Shown here piece by piece: positions 1 to 8,180 of a stretch of 64,000 nt of DNA. The notes under the pieces were generated by a model. The model ran no database searches. It was not told the origin of the DNA and saw only the letters and a list, made by a program, of their open reading frames with translations. This DNA is from Billgrantia ethanolica (GTDB taxonomy: Bacteria > Pseudomonadota > Gammaproteobacteria > Pseudomonadales > Halomonadaceae). The number at the start of each line of letters is the position of its first letter. Positions within the stretch are counted from its first letter, which is position 1. Location of the stretch: NCBI RefSeq assembly GCF_021404305.1, contig NZ_JABFTX010000004.1, positions 248,001 to 312,000 of the forward strand, given 5' to 3'. The translations under genes were made by a program, and so were the position numbers.

Positions 1-1868
1 ACCTCAGCCGTCGGAATTTCCTGCGCAACAGCGCAGTGACCGGCGTGGCCGGGGCCAGCTTGGCAGGCGGCTTCGGCGCCGGCGCCCTGGTACGCAGCCG
101 CCCCGCGGAGGCAGCCACCAACAACGAACACCACGTGGAGCCGGGCGAGCTGGACGAATACTACGGCTTCTGGAGCGGCGGTCACTCCGGCGAGGTGCGC
201 ATCCTCGGCGTACCCTCCATGCGTGAACTGCTGCGCATCCCGGTGTTCAACGTCGACAGCGCCACCGGCTGGGGCATCACCAACGAGTCCAAGCGCGTGC
301 TGGGGGAGAACGCTCCGCTCAACGGCGACACCCACCACCCCAAGGTGAGCTACACCGACGCCCGCTACGACGGTCGTTACTGCTTCATCAACGACAAGCT
401 GAACACTCGGGTAGCGCGTATCCGTCTGGACATCATGCGCGCCGACAAGATTCTCACCATTCCCAACGTGCAGTCGATCCACGGCCTGACGCTGCAGCGC
501 GTGCCGAGCACCGAGCGGGTCTTCGCGGCGGGCGAAATGATCGTGCCGCTGAACAACAACGGCGAATACCTGGATGATCCGTCCGAATACTGGACCATGA
601 TGACCTGTATCGATGCCGAGACCATGGAGTTCAAGTGGCAGGCGATCGTCGACGGTAACCTGGACAACTGCGACACCGACTACAGCGGCCGCTTCGTCGC
701 CGCCTCCTGCTACAACTCGGCGCGCGGCATGACCCTGCCGGAAATGATGGGCCCGGAGCGCGACTGGACGGTGATCTTCGACGTCCCCGCCATCGAAGCG
801 GCCGTTGCCGCCGGCAACTACACCACCATCGGCGACTCCCCGGTCCCGGTGGTCGACGCCCGCGAGCAGGCCCACCAAGGCCGCAACGCCTTTGCCCTCT
901 ACGTGCCGACCCCGCGCAGCCCGCACGGCGTCAACACCGCACCACCGGAAGGCAAGTACTGCGTGGTCAGCGGCAAGCTATCGCCGACCTGTACCGTGAT
1001 CGAGTGGTCCCGCGTGGCCGAGTGGTTCGACGGCGGTCTGTCCGACCCGCGCGACGTCGTGGTGGCCGAGCCGGAAGTGGGCCTGGGGCCGCTGCACACC
1101 ACCTACGACAACCGCGGCAACGCCTACACCTCGCTGTTCCTCGACAGCCAGGTAGTGAAGTGGAACATCGAGGACTCCATTCGCGCCTACAACGGCGAGG
1201 AGGTGAACTACATTCGCGACCGCATCGACGTGCACTACAACATCGGCCACATCAAGGCCTCGCTGGCCTGTAGCCGCGACGTGGACGGCAAATACCTCAC
1301 CGCGCTGTGCAAGTTCTCCAAGGATCGCTTCCTGCCGGTAGGCCCGATGCATGCCGAGAACGACCAGCTGATCGACATCACCGGCGAGCAGATGAAGCTG
1401 ATTCACGACGGTCCGACCTACGCCGAACCCCATGATGCGCTGATGATTCGTGCCGATCAGCTCAACCCGTCCCAGGTCTACACCCGCGACGATCCCTACT
1501 TCGCCGAAACCGTGGCCATGGCCCACGCCGATGGCGTCACGCTGGAGACGGACAACAAGGTCATTCGCGACGGCAACAAGGTGCGGGTCTACATGACCTC
1601 GGTGGCGCCGAGCTTCGGCACCACCGAGTTCCGCGTAAAGCAGGGCGACGAAGTCACCATCGTGGTCACCAACATGGACACCATCGAGGACGTCAGCCAC
1701 GGCTTCGCCCTGGTCAACCACGGCATCAACTTCGAGATCCATCCGCAGCAGACCTCGTCGGTGACCTTCGTGGCCGACAAGCCAGGGGTCCACTGGTACT
1801 ACTGCAGCTGGTTCTGCCACGCCCTGCACATGGAGATGTCAGGTCGCATGCTCGTAGAACCCGCATGA
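1..1868 (+). CDS. nosZ: Nitrous-oxide reductase NosZ, clade I (5' end outside window)
   Basis: Periplasmic copper enzyme that reduces N2O to N2, the last step of denitrification. The reading frame is open from base 3, so the true start lies upstream of the window. The first visible residues contain a Tat signal core (SRRNFL), the mark of clade I NosZ. Conserved His-rich segments of the CuZ-bearing propeller domain follow (for example HGVN and HDAL). The C-terminal cupredoxin domain ends in the CuA site, codons at 1803-1838: Cys-Ser-Trp-Phe-Cys, then His-Met-Glu-Met. About 622 codons are visible, so little more than the very N-terminus is missing. nosD follows 58 bases later, consistent with a nos operon. 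nosR, if present, would be upstream of the window. Confidence 0.98.
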   Translation, partial: LSRRNFLRNSAVTGVAGASLAGGFGAGALVRSRPAEAATNNEHHVEPGELDEYYGFWSGGHSGEVRILGVPSMRELLRIPVFNVDSATGWGITNESKRVLGENAPLNGDTHHPKVSYTDARYDGRYCFINDKLNTRVARIRLDIMRADKILTIPNVQSIHGLTLQRVPSTERVFAAGEMIVPLNNNGEYLDDPSEYWTMMTCIDAETMEFKWQAIVDGNLDNCDTDYSGRFVAASCYNSARGMTLPEMMGPERDWTVIFDVPAIEAAVAAGNYTTIGDSPVPVVDAREQAHQGRNAFALYVPTPRSPHGVNTAPPEGKYCVVSGKLSPTCTVIEWSRVAEWFDGGLSDPRDVVVAEPEVGLGPLHTTYDNRGNAYTSLFLDSQVVKWNIEDSIRAYNGEEVNYIRDRIDVHYNIGHIKASLACSRDVDGKYLTALCKFSKDRFLPVGPMHAENDQLIDITGEQMKLIHDGPTYAEPHDALMIRADQLNPSQVYTRDDPYFAETVAMAHADGVTLETDNKVIRDGNKVRVYMTSVAPSFGTTEFRVKQGDEVTIVVTNMDTIEDVSHGFALVNHGINFEIHPQQTSSVTFVADKPGVHWYYCSWFCHALHMEMSGRMLVEPA

Positions 1869-1879
1869 CGATGTAACCC

Positions 1880-1902
1880 GGCCGGCCCCCGCGGGGCCGG
1901 CC
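1880..1902. other. Intercistronic hairpin between nosZ and nosD
   Basis: A perfect 10-base inverted repeat (GGCCGGCCCC / GGGGCCGGCC) with a 3-base loop lies between the nosZ stop and the nosD ribosome-binding site. No T-run follows, so it is more likely an mRNA processing or stability element than a full terminator. It could raise nosZ message relative to nosDFYL; that role is inference. Confidence 0.6.
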
Positions 1903-1926
1903 ACTGCAACACCCGAGGTGACCGTA

Positions 1927-3234
1927 ATGCAACATACTCTTTTCTCATTCCTGGGCGGCTGCGCCCTGCTGCTGACGGCAACGTTTGCCTTCGGCGAGCT
2001 GCGCATCGAGCCCGGCGACGGTCCTCTCCAAGCTCATATCGATACGGCCGCGCCTGGCAGCGAGCTGACGCTCGCCGCCGGGATCCATATCGGCGGTATC
2101 CTGATCGATAAGCCCTTGACCCTACGCGGCGAGCCCGGCGCCATTCTCGACGGCGAGGGCAGCGGCGACGTGATCCGCGTGCGCGCCCCGGACGTGCGCA
2201 TCGAGGGCCTGACCCTGCGCAACTCCGGTTTCAACCTGACCGACATGAACGCCGGCATTCACGCCGAACGCGAAGCCCACCGCATCCACGTCGAGAACAA
2301 CGTGATGGAGAACGTGGCCTTCGGCGTCTGGGCATGGCACCTGGAGGCACCCAGCGTGATCGGCAACCGCATCGCCGGCAATACCGGCGTGCGCTCTCAG
2401 GACCGCGGCGACGCCATCCGCCTATACAACATCAGCGGCGGCACCATTGCCGACAACGACGTACGCGACAGCCGCGATGCCATCTACGTCGATACCAGCC
2501 GCGACCTGACCTTTCGCAACAACCGACTGCGCGACTCGCGCTTCGGCATCCATTACATGTTCACCCACGGCGGCAAGATCGTGGGCAACCACACCAGCGG
2601 CACCCGGGCCGGCTATGCGCTGATGATGTCCCGCGATCTGGAAGTGGTAAACAACCGCTCCGAGCGCGACATGAACTACGGCATTCTGATGAACTACGTC
2701 AACTACAGCACCATCGCCGGCAACGACATTCGCGGTATCACCGCCTGGCACGGGCCCGGCGGCAGTGAACACGGCGTCACGCTCGGCGCCGAAGGTAAGG
2801 CGCTGTTCATCTACAACTCCCAGCGCAACGAGATTCACGGCAACCGCCTGGCCGATAGCGAGATGGGCATCCACCTGACGGCAGGCTCCGAGAACAACCG
2901 CCTCTACGCCAACGCCTTCATCAACAACCGCCAGCAGGTGATGTACGTGGCCACCCGCCATCAGGAGTGGTCCCGGGATGGCCGCGGCAACTACTGGAGC
3001 GACTATCTGGGCTGGGACCTGGACGGCGACGGGGTCGGCGATACGCCCTACGAGCCCAACGATGCCGTCGACCGCCTGCTGTGGCGTCACCCCGAGGCGC
3101 GCCTACTGCTGCACAGCCCCGCCGTGGTCGCGCTACGCTGGGTACAGCGCCAGTTCCCGATCTTCCGTGCCCAGGGCGTGCAGGACAGCGCCCCGTTGAT
3201 GCACGCCCCCGACCTTGGAGAAGCCCAATCATGA
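1927..3234 (+). CDS. nosD: NosD, periplasmic beta-helix copper-assembly protein
   Basis: Periplasmic accessory protein needed, with the NosFY ABC transporter, to build the CuZ centre of NosZ. The protein is 435 aa. It has an N-terminal signal peptide (about residues 1-23) followed by CASH/parallel beta-helix repeats rich in Asn and Gly (for example NRLADSEMGIHL), and the family signature GNYWSDYLGWD near the C-terminus. The ATG at 1927 is preferred over the in-frame GTG at 1918 because GAGGTG at 1915-1920 is then a correctly spaced Shine-Dalgarno. Its stop overlaps the nosF start by 4 bases (ATGA), so translation is probably coupled. Confidence 0.96.
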   Translation: MQHTLFSFLGGCALLLTATFAFGELRIEPGDGPLQAHIDTAAPGSELTLAAGIHIGGILIDKPLTLRGEPGAILDGEGSGDVIRVRAPDVRIEGLTLRNSGFNLTDMNAGIHAEREAHRIHVENNVMENVAFGVWAWHLEAPSVIGNRIAGNTGVRSQDRGDAIRLYNISGGTIADNDVRDSRDAIYVDTSRDLTFRNNRLRDSRFGIHYMFTHGGKIVGNHTSGTRAGYALMMSRDLEVVNNRSERDMNYGILMNYVNYSTIAGNDIRGITAWHGPGGSEHGVTLGAEGKALFIYNSQRNEIHGNRLADSEMGIHLTAGSENNRLYANAFINNRQQVMYVATRHQEWSRDGRGNYWSDYLGWDLDGDGVGDTPYEPNDAVDRLLWRHPEARLLLHSPAVVALRWVQRQFPIFRAQGVQDSAPLMHAPDLGEAQS

Positions 3235-4178
3235 ATCCGGTAATCGAATGTCGCGGGCTGACCAAGCGCCACGGCGAGCTCACCCGCCTCGACAGCCTCG
3301 ATCTCACCGTCCAGGAGGGCGAGGTACTCGCCCTGCTGGGCCACAACGGCGCCGGCAAGACCACCACCATGAAGCTGATTCTGGGCCTGATCTCGCCCAG
3401 CGCAGGTTCGCTAGAAGTGCTCGGCGGCGCTCCCGACGGCCCCCATGCCGAAACCCTACGCCGCCATCTGGGCTATCTGCCGGAGAACGTCAGCTTCTAC
3501 GAGCAGCTCAGCGGTCGTGAAGTGCTCGATTACTTCGCCCGGCTCAAGCGGATCGATCGTCGCCAGGTGGATGAATTGCTCGAGAAGGTGGGCCTGGGCC
3601 ACGCGGCCAAGCGTCGGGTCAAGACCTACTCCAAGGGCATGCGCCAGCGCCTCGGGCTGGCCCAGGCGCTGCTCGGCGAGCCGCGCCTGCTGCTGCTCGA
3701 CGAGCCCACCACCGGGCTCGACCCCGCTGCCACCCGCGACTTCTACGAAACCGTGCGCGAGCTGCGCGAGCGCGGCTGCACCGTGCTGCTTTCCTCCCAC
3801 GTGCTGCCGGGGGTGGAGCCCTACATCGACCGCGCGCTGATCCTCGGCGCCGGCCGGCGCCTGGCGCTGGGCAGCCTCGAGGAGCTTCGCCACGAGGCAT
3901 CGCTGCCGCTGACCATTCGCGCCAAGGGTCGCTGGCCCGGGGTCGACTGGTCCGCCGGCTGGGACGATACGCGCATCGCCCCGCGCTATCTCAACGGCTC
4001 GGCGCTGGAGCTCGGCGTGCACCCCTCGGCCAAGATGAGCGCCTTGCGCCGGCTGACCGGCACGCCGGGAGTCGAGGACATCGACGTGCTGCCGCCGACG
4101 CTGGAGCACTTGTACGCTCACTTCTCGGCGCCCGTCGCCGCGGCTTCGTCCACCTCCGATCAGCGAGGCACGCCATGA
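3231..4178 (+). CDS. nosF: NosF, ABC transporter ATP-binding protein
   Basis: Cytoplasmic ATPase of the NosFY transporter, which works with NosD and NosL in copper-site assembly of NosZ. The 315-aa protein has Walker A GHNGAGKTT (residues 37-45), the ABC signature around YSKGM (133-137) and Walker B LLLLDEP (153-159). The downstream LSSHVL segment is the H-loop. The frame is open far upstream, but the ATG at 3231 gives the family N-terminus and the ATGA overlap with nosD. The gene overlaps nosY by another ATGA. Confidence 0.96.
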   Translation: MNPVIECRGLTKRHGELTRLDSLDLTVQEGEVLALLGHNGAGKTTTMKLILGLISPSAGSLEVLGGAPDGPHAETLRRHLGYLPENVSFYEQLSGREVLDYFARLKRIDRRQVDELLEKVGLGHAAKRRVKTYSKGMRQRLGLAQALLGEPRLLLLDEPTTGLDPAATRDFYETVRELRERGCTVLLSSHVLPGVEPYIDRALILGAGRRLALGSLEELRHEASLPLTIRAKGRWPGVDWSAGWDDTRIAPRYLNGSALELGVHPSAKMSALRRLTGTPGVEDIDVLPPTLEHLYAHFSAPVAAASSTSDQRGTP

Positions 4179-4999
4179 ACACCACCTTTATCGTCGCCCG
4201 CAAGGAGTTCCAGGACGGCCTGCGCAATCGCTGGGTGCTGGCCATCGCCCTGATCCTGGCCGCACTCGCCGTCGGTATCGCCTGGTTCGGCGCTGCCGCC
4301 AGCGGCGGCATGGGCTTCACCTCACTGGCCACCACGGTAGTCAGCCTGTCGACCCTGGCGGTATTCCTGATCCCGCTGATCGCCCTGCTGCTGGCCTACG
4401 ATGCCGTGGTCGGCGAGCAGGAATCCGGCACCCTGCTGCTGCTGCTCACCTATCCGCTCAGCCGCACCTCGCTGCTGCTGGGCAAGTTCCTTGGTCACGG
4501 GCTGATCCTTGGTGCCGCCACGGCGCTGGGCTTCGGCATTGCCGGGGTGGTGATCGCCTTCGCCGCCGATGGCGTGGCGCTCGGCGAGCTTATCGCCAGC
4601 CTCGGCCTGTTGATCCTCAGCAGCGTGCTGCTGGGCTGGGTGTTCATCGCCTTCGCCTACCTGATCAGCGTGTGGGTGACCGAGAAGGCGCGCGCCGCCG
4701 GGCTGGCGCTGGGCGTGTGGTTCCTGTTCGTGCTGGTGTTCGATCTCGGCCTGCTGGCGCTGCTTGTGAGCGTGCAGAGCGGCGCCGACTGGCTGCCGTG
4801 GCTGCTGCTGCTCAACCCCACCGACGGCTTCCGTCTGATCAACATGGTCGGCTTCGAATCCGCCCAGGCCTATACCGGGGTGACCGCCATTGCCCAGAAC
4901 ACCGCCTTCCATGCTGGCTGGCTGCTGCTGATCCTGGTCGGCTGGATCGTCGCCCCGCTGGGACTGGCGATCCTGCGCTTTCGCCACCATTCCGCCTGA
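4175..4999 (+). CDS. nosY: NosY, ABC transporter permease
   Basis: Inner-membrane partner of NosF. The 274-aa protein starts with the ABC-2 permease pattern of a short cytoplasmic helix (IVARKEFQDGLRNRWVL) and has about six hydrophobic helices. It carries the EQESGTLLLLLTYP segment typical of this permease family. It overlaps nosF by 4 bases and is followed by nosL after 30 bases, which fits the nosDFYL order of many denitrifiers. Confidence 0.95.
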   Translation: MNTTFIVARKEFQDGLRNRWVLAIALILAALAVGIAWFGAAASGGMGFTSLATTVVSLSTLAVFLIPLIALLLAYDAVVGEQESGTLLLLLTYPLSRTSLLLGKFLGHGLILGAATALGFGIAGVVIAFAADGVALGELIASLGLLILSSVLLGWVFIAFAYLISVWVTEKARAAGLALGVWFLFVLVFDLGLLALLVSVQSGADWLPWLLLLNPTDGFRLINMVGFESAQAYTGVTAIAQNTAFHAGWLLLILVGWIVAPLGLAILRFRHHSA

Positions 5000-5029
5000 C
5001 CCATGACTAGGCTGTGTAGGAGAACGACC

Positions 5030-5626
5030 ATGATACGCACCACCCTCGCCGCCCTGGTTCTTGCCGTGTTGCTGGCAGGCTGCAGCGGCAGTGAAGACAA
5101 GCCTCTCGCCGCGGCCCAGCCGATCACCGACGGCGACAGCTGCCACGTGTGCGGCATGCTGATCGCGGATTTGCCGGGTCCCAAGGGCCAGGCCTACCTG
5201 AATCGCGACGATGCGGTACGCAAGTTCTGCTCCACCACCGACATGTTCGCCTTCCTGCTGCAGCCGGAGAACGAGAACCGCCTGAGCCATGCCTGGGTCC
5301 ACGACGTGGCCGTGACGCCCTGGAGCCGGCCGGCCGACGACGCCTTCATCCTGGCCAGTGAAGCCTGGTACGTGGCGGGCCACGACCAGCGTGGCGCCAT
5401 GGGCCATACGCTGGCATCCTTCAGGGAGCGCCACCACGCCGAGGCCTTCCGCGAGACTCATGGCGGCGAGGTGCTCGCCTTCGGCGACATCGACCTGGAG
5501 CTGCTGACCGAGCTCGCGCGGGCGGATGCCAGCATGCAGCACAACGGCGGCATGCCCGGCCACGCAGGCCATGGCAACGAAGTGAACGACCACGCCGGTC
5601 ACGGTGGCGCCATGCACGGCCACTGA
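5030..5626 (+). CDS. nosL: NosL, copper-binding lipoprotein
   Basis: Outer-membrane-type lipoprotein that is thought to deliver Cu(I) to the NosZ maturation machinery. It has 198 aa. A lipobox (LLAGC, lipidated Cys18) is followed by the NosL copper motif Cys38-x-x-Cys41-Gly-Met43. The C-terminal 30 residues are rich in His, Met and Gly, an extra potential metal-binding tail. An in-frame ATG at 5003 exists, but the ATG at 5030 has a TAGGAGA Shine-Dalgarno and leaves a normal signal peptide. Confidence 0.95.
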   Translation: MIRTTLAALVLAVLLAGCSGSEDKPLAAAQPITDGDSCHVCGMLIADLPGPKGQAYLNRDDAVRKFCSTTDMFAFLLQPENENRLSHAWVHDVAVTPWSRPADDAFILASEAWYVAGHDQRGAMGHTLASFRERHHAEAFRETHGGEVLAFGDIDLELLTELARADASMQHNGGMPGHAGHGNEVNDHAGHGGAMHGH

Positions 5627-5657
5627 TACGTACCCACTGCAGGGGAGGGTCCAGCCC

Positions 5658-6095
5658 ATGGTCATGAAGCTCGCCTCGCGTGCCGTCGCCGTCCTGCTGA
5701 TATCGCTGAGCCAGTCCGCCTGGTCCGGCGATACCTCTCCCTCACCTCCGGTTGGCGACGCGCAGCGCGGCGCCGACATGGCCAAGCTGTGCACCAGCTG
5801 TCATGGCTACCAGGGGCGCAGCGTGACCTCCCGCTATCCGAGCATCGCCGGCATGGACGAAGCGCGCTTCATCGCCGGCATGCAGGCGCTGCGGGCCGGC
5901 GAGCGCGGCCACCTGATGGCCAGCATGACCCGCGGCCTCAGCGATCAGGACATCGCCGACCTGGCGGCCTACTATTCACAGCTTGACCCCCAGACACAGC
6001 TTGAGCCCCAGACACAGCTTGAGCCCCAGACACAGCTTGAGCCCCATACGCAGCAGGAGCCGCACCCCGAGGACGCCGACGCAAGCGTGCCGTAA
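5658..6095 (+). CDS. Small periplasmic cytochrome c in the nos cluster
   Basis: Single-haem cytochrome c of the c553/c552 type (145 aa). It has a signal peptide (about residues 1-23), haem motif Cys45-Thr-Ser-Cys48-His49 and a distal region with Met residues (HLMASMTRGLS). By position it may donate electrons to NosZ; that is inference. The C-terminal tail is unusual: four copies of a six-residue Gln-Thr-Gln-Leu-Glu/Asp-Pro repeat followed by a His/Pro/Glu-rich end. An AGGGGAGGG ribosome-binding site lies upstream; the second ATG at 5664 is an alternative start. It follows nosL by 31 bases. Confidence 0.85.
   Translation: MVMKLASRAVAVLLISLSQSAWSGDTSPSPPVGDAQRGADMAKLCTSCHGYQGRSVTSRYPSIAGMDEARFIAGMQALRAGERGHLMASMTRGLSDQDIADLAAYYSQLDPQTQLEPQTQLEPQTQLEPHTQQEPHPEDADASVP
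5981..6052 (+). repeat. Four tandem 18-bp repeats inside the cytochrome c gene
   Basis: Four consecutive 18-base units (5981-5998, 5999-6016, 6017-6034, 6035-6052) of the form GCTTGAGCCCCAGACACA; the first and last have small changes. They encode the QTQLEP-type repeats of the protein tail and keep frame. A degenerate fifth unit may follow. The copy number could vary by slippage. Confidence 0.9.
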
Positions 6096-6186
6096 AGACT
6101 CTGCTCGCCGTAACCGATATCTGACGGGGTCGGCGCGGCGGGCTGCGAGTGCTACCATCCCAGGCTTGTCGATCAGGAACCCGAAC

Positions 6187-6765
6187 ATGACCCGATCCCT
6201 TCGGCCCCGCGCCGCATTCCGGCTGCACGCCGGCCTGGTGCTCGCGGCCCTGCTGGCGGCCTTTCCCTTTGCCAGCGTGGCACTGGCCACCAACTACAAC
6301 GTGAGCGACGTCGAAGCCCACGGCCACTGGCACTCGCTGGCCCTGTCGCTAGGCGAGGAGCGCCACTTCCGCGCCCTGGAGCAGCACAGCTACAGCGACT
6401 CCATTTTCAGCGTGAACTACACCCCCGGCGTGTGCGACCTGCCGTGGCTGGAAGTGCGCGTCGAACTCGAGGAGCTCCAGTCGGAGAGTCGCGTGGCCAA
6501 CCTGGTGCCCGGCGACCTGCGAGTCGACTACGCCACCATCCACAGCGGTGCCGCGGAATTCATCACCCAGCGCGGCGACCGCGGCTTCTACGTCAACTTC
6601 TATCTCGACGAACTGGATCTGCTGATCGACGAGATGAGCGAAGGCGAGACCCTGCGCCTGCGCTTCGACCGCGGCGACGAGGACTACTGGTTCATGAGCT
6701 TCGACCTGGCGGGTGCCGGCGACGCCATCGCCCGCGCTGAGCGGCTGTGCGAGGCGGCCGGCTGA
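6187..6765 (+). CDS. Secreted protein of unknown function
   Basis: I do not recognise this family. The 192-aa protein has a clear signal peptide (hydrophobic stretch about residues 14-33, probable cleavage after ALA near residue 35). The mature part is soluble, acidic and rich in aromatic residues (HGHWHSL, FYVNFYLDEL), with two Cys (in PGVCDLP and in the C-terminal RLCEAAG) that could form a disulphide. AGGAAC upstream of the ATG at 6187 serves as ribosome-binding site. It overlaps the next gene by one base (TGATG), so both are co-translated. Its place behind nosL and a cytochrome c suggests a periplasmic role, but nothing in the sequence shows which. Confidence 0.75.
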   Translation: MTRSLRPRAAFRLHAGLVLAALLAAFPFASVALATNYNVSDVEAHGHWHSLALSLGEERHFRALEQHSYSDSIFSVNYTPGVCDLPWLEVRVELEELQSESRVANLVPGDLRVDYATIHSGAAEFITQRGDRGFYVNFYLDELDLLIDEMSEGETLRLRFDRGDEDYWFMSFDLAGAGDAIARAERLCEAAG

Positions 6766-7127
6766 TGGCAACGCTGCTGTTTCGGCTGGCCAACGTCTCC
6801 GAGGAGGAGGTCTGGGAGGTACGCCGACTGCTCGACGAGCACGGCTTCGACACCTACGAGACCCACGCCGGCTTCTGGCGCCTGGGGGTCGATGCCATCT
6901 GGCTGCGCGACGACACCCAGTTGGAAGCGGCGCGGGAAACGCTCGCCCGCTACCAGGCCGAGCGGCAGGCGCGGGTACAGCAGGAACATGCCAACCAGAT
7001 CGAACGCGGTGAGGCGCCTACGCTGTGGCAGCGTCTGCGCCATCACCCCTTGAAGGTCTTGCTGGTGGTCTGCGCCGTGGCGGCGATATTGGCGCTGACG
7101 TTGGTGCCCTTCCTGGGCCTGATCTAG
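6765..7127 (+). CDS. Small membrane protein, DUF6164-like
   Basis: 120-aa protein. It has an N-terminal cytoplasmic domain resembling DUF6164 (MATLLFRLANV, then LLDEHGFDTYET and WRLGVDAIWLRD), a short coiled stretch rich in Gln/Glu/Arg, and one C-terminal transmembrane helix (about residues 96-118). Function is unknown; related proteins usually have the same signal-transfer-domain-like N-terminus plus a membrane anchor. The ATG overlaps the preceding stop by one base. It is the last gene of the + strand cluster, ending before a strong terminator. Confidence 0.75.
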   Translation: MATLLFRLANVSEEEVWEVRRLLDEHGFDTYETHAGFWRLGVDAIWLRDDTQLEAARETLARYQAERQARVQQEHANQIERGEAPTLWQRLRHHPLKVLLVVCAVAAILALTLVPFLGLI

Positions 7128-7160
7128 GCTCTGTCTGAAAATTGCCCCACGCCCGACACG

Positions 7161-7190
7161 ACAAGCCGCCGCCCGAGGGCGGCGGCTTGT
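7161..7190. terminator. Bidirectional terminator between converging clusters
   Basis: Inverted repeat with 14-base arms (ACAAGCCGCCGCCC / GGGCGGCGGCTTGT) and a 2-base centre, located between the end of the nos-side gene and the end of the nir-side gene. The arms end in TTGT on each strand, so it can stop transcription from both sides. Confidence 0.85.
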
Positions 7191-7206
7191 CTATTGGCGG
7201 CTGGTA

Positions 7207-7761
7207 TCAGCGCAGCAGCCGGGTATCCAGGTACTCCACCGATAGATAGTCGTCGAAGGCCCACAGGCGCACGAAGCGGCTACGCTCCTGGCGCTCGCTC
7301 TCGCTGCCGCCCCAGATCGTCAAACCGTTCGGCTCCTGCGGCATGTCGCCCTTGAGCTGCTCGAACCACCACTCGGTCATATCCTCGCCCCACGGCTGGC
7401 CGTACTGCGAGACCAACTGCTCCTTCACGGCCGCGTGATCCTCCACCTCGGGATGAAAGGCCACCACCAGGGCCAGCCGGTCGCTGCCGGCCGGGAAGAC
7501 GTAGCGCAGATCAGTCACCGGTTCGCCATCCACCTGACGTTCGCCGTCGATGAGCAGGTCGTCATGCTCGGTCTGGTGCCGCTCGATGTTGGCGATCTGG
7601 TCGCTCTCGAGCCGCGCCAGCACCTCTTCCGAGCTCATGCCGAACTCGGCGCTGCGGTAGCCGGAGATCTCTTCCGCCGCGACGGCGGCACTGGCCGCGG
7701 TCAGTGCCAGCGCCGTGAGCAGCCCACCGAACAGCGCTGCGGGTTGGGTAGTCATCGCCAT
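7207..7761 (-). CDS. Secreted protein of unknown function in the nir cluster
   Basis: I do not recognise the family. It has 184 aa with a signal peptide (cleavage probably after AVAA near residue 30), then an acidic soluble domain starting with SGYRSAEFGMSSEEVLARL, a pattern seen in small periplasmic proteins with an amphipathic first helix. It has no cysteine, so it is not a c-type cytochrome. The ATG at 7761 has the Shine-Dalgarno AGAGGAG; an upstream in-frame ATG lacks one. It is the last gene behind the cupredoxin (34-base gap) in the nirS cluster. Confidence 0.7.
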   Translation of the reverse strand: MAMTTQPAALFGGLLTALALTAASAAVAAEEISGYRSAEFGMSSEEVLARLESDQIANIERHQTEHDDLLIDGERQVDGEPVTDLRYVFPAGSDRLALVVAFHPEVEDHAAVKEQLVSQYGQPWGEDMTEWWFEQLKGDMPQEPNGLTIWGGSESERQERSRFVRLWAFDDYLSVEYLDTRLLR

Positions 7762-7795
7762 GGGAACTCCTCTTGAGCCGCTCCGGCCCATGCTT

Positions 7796-8152
7796 TCAGT
7801 TGTCTTCGTCGGTAGCCACGACGCGTATCACGCCAATCATGCCCCGGTTGTGATGGGGCTGGCAGTAATACTCGTAGGTGCCCTCTTCATCGAAGGTCCG
7901 CTCCCAGCTCTCCTCGGGAAAGAGACGGCCGGAGGCGATCTCCTCGTCGGGGAAATAGATGTCATGGTTGGAGCGGCGTTCGACGTTGACCCAGCGCACC
8001 GTGGTGCCGACGCTGACCTCCAGCTCATCCGGCTGGAAGCGGTTGTTGACCATCTCGATCTCGACCACATCGCCGCCGGCCTGGGCCGCCCCGCCGATCA
8101 GCAGGGCGCCCAGCAGGCCAAGGGTGGTCACGAGCCGCACGCGCATCTTCAT
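7796..8152 (-). CDS. Plastocyanin/pseudoazurin-like cupredoxin
   Basis: Small periplasmic type-1 copper protein (118 aa). A signal peptide covers residues 1-25. The type-1 site is complete: His63, then Cys97-x-x-His100 and Met105 (YYCQPHHNRGM). Such proteins shuttle electrons to nitrite or nitrous-oxide reductases. Because it sits 28 bases behind the multihaem cytochrome gene and in the nirS cluster, a role as electron donor to NirS or NosZ is likely but inferred. The ATG at 8152 follows GGGGGAG; the longer open frame upstream is not supported. Confidence 0.9.
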   Translation of the reverse strand: MKMRVRLVTTLGLLGALLIGGAAQAGGDVVEIEMVNNRFQPDELEVSVGTTVRWVNVERRSNHDIYFPDEEIASGRLFPEESWERTFDEEGTYEYYCQPHHNRGMIGVIRVVATDEDN

Positions 8153-8180
8153 TGCCCACTCCCCCTCGGGTCCGAGCGCA

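Noticed and set aside
4322..5794. 490-codon - strand open frame over nosY and nosL
   Set aside because: Antisense to confirmed nos genes; no ribosome-binding site and Gln/Gly/His-rich shadow composition.
5981..6052. Possible CRISPR-like array in the cytochrome c gene
   Set aside because: Units are adjacent without spacers and encode an in-frame peptide repeat.
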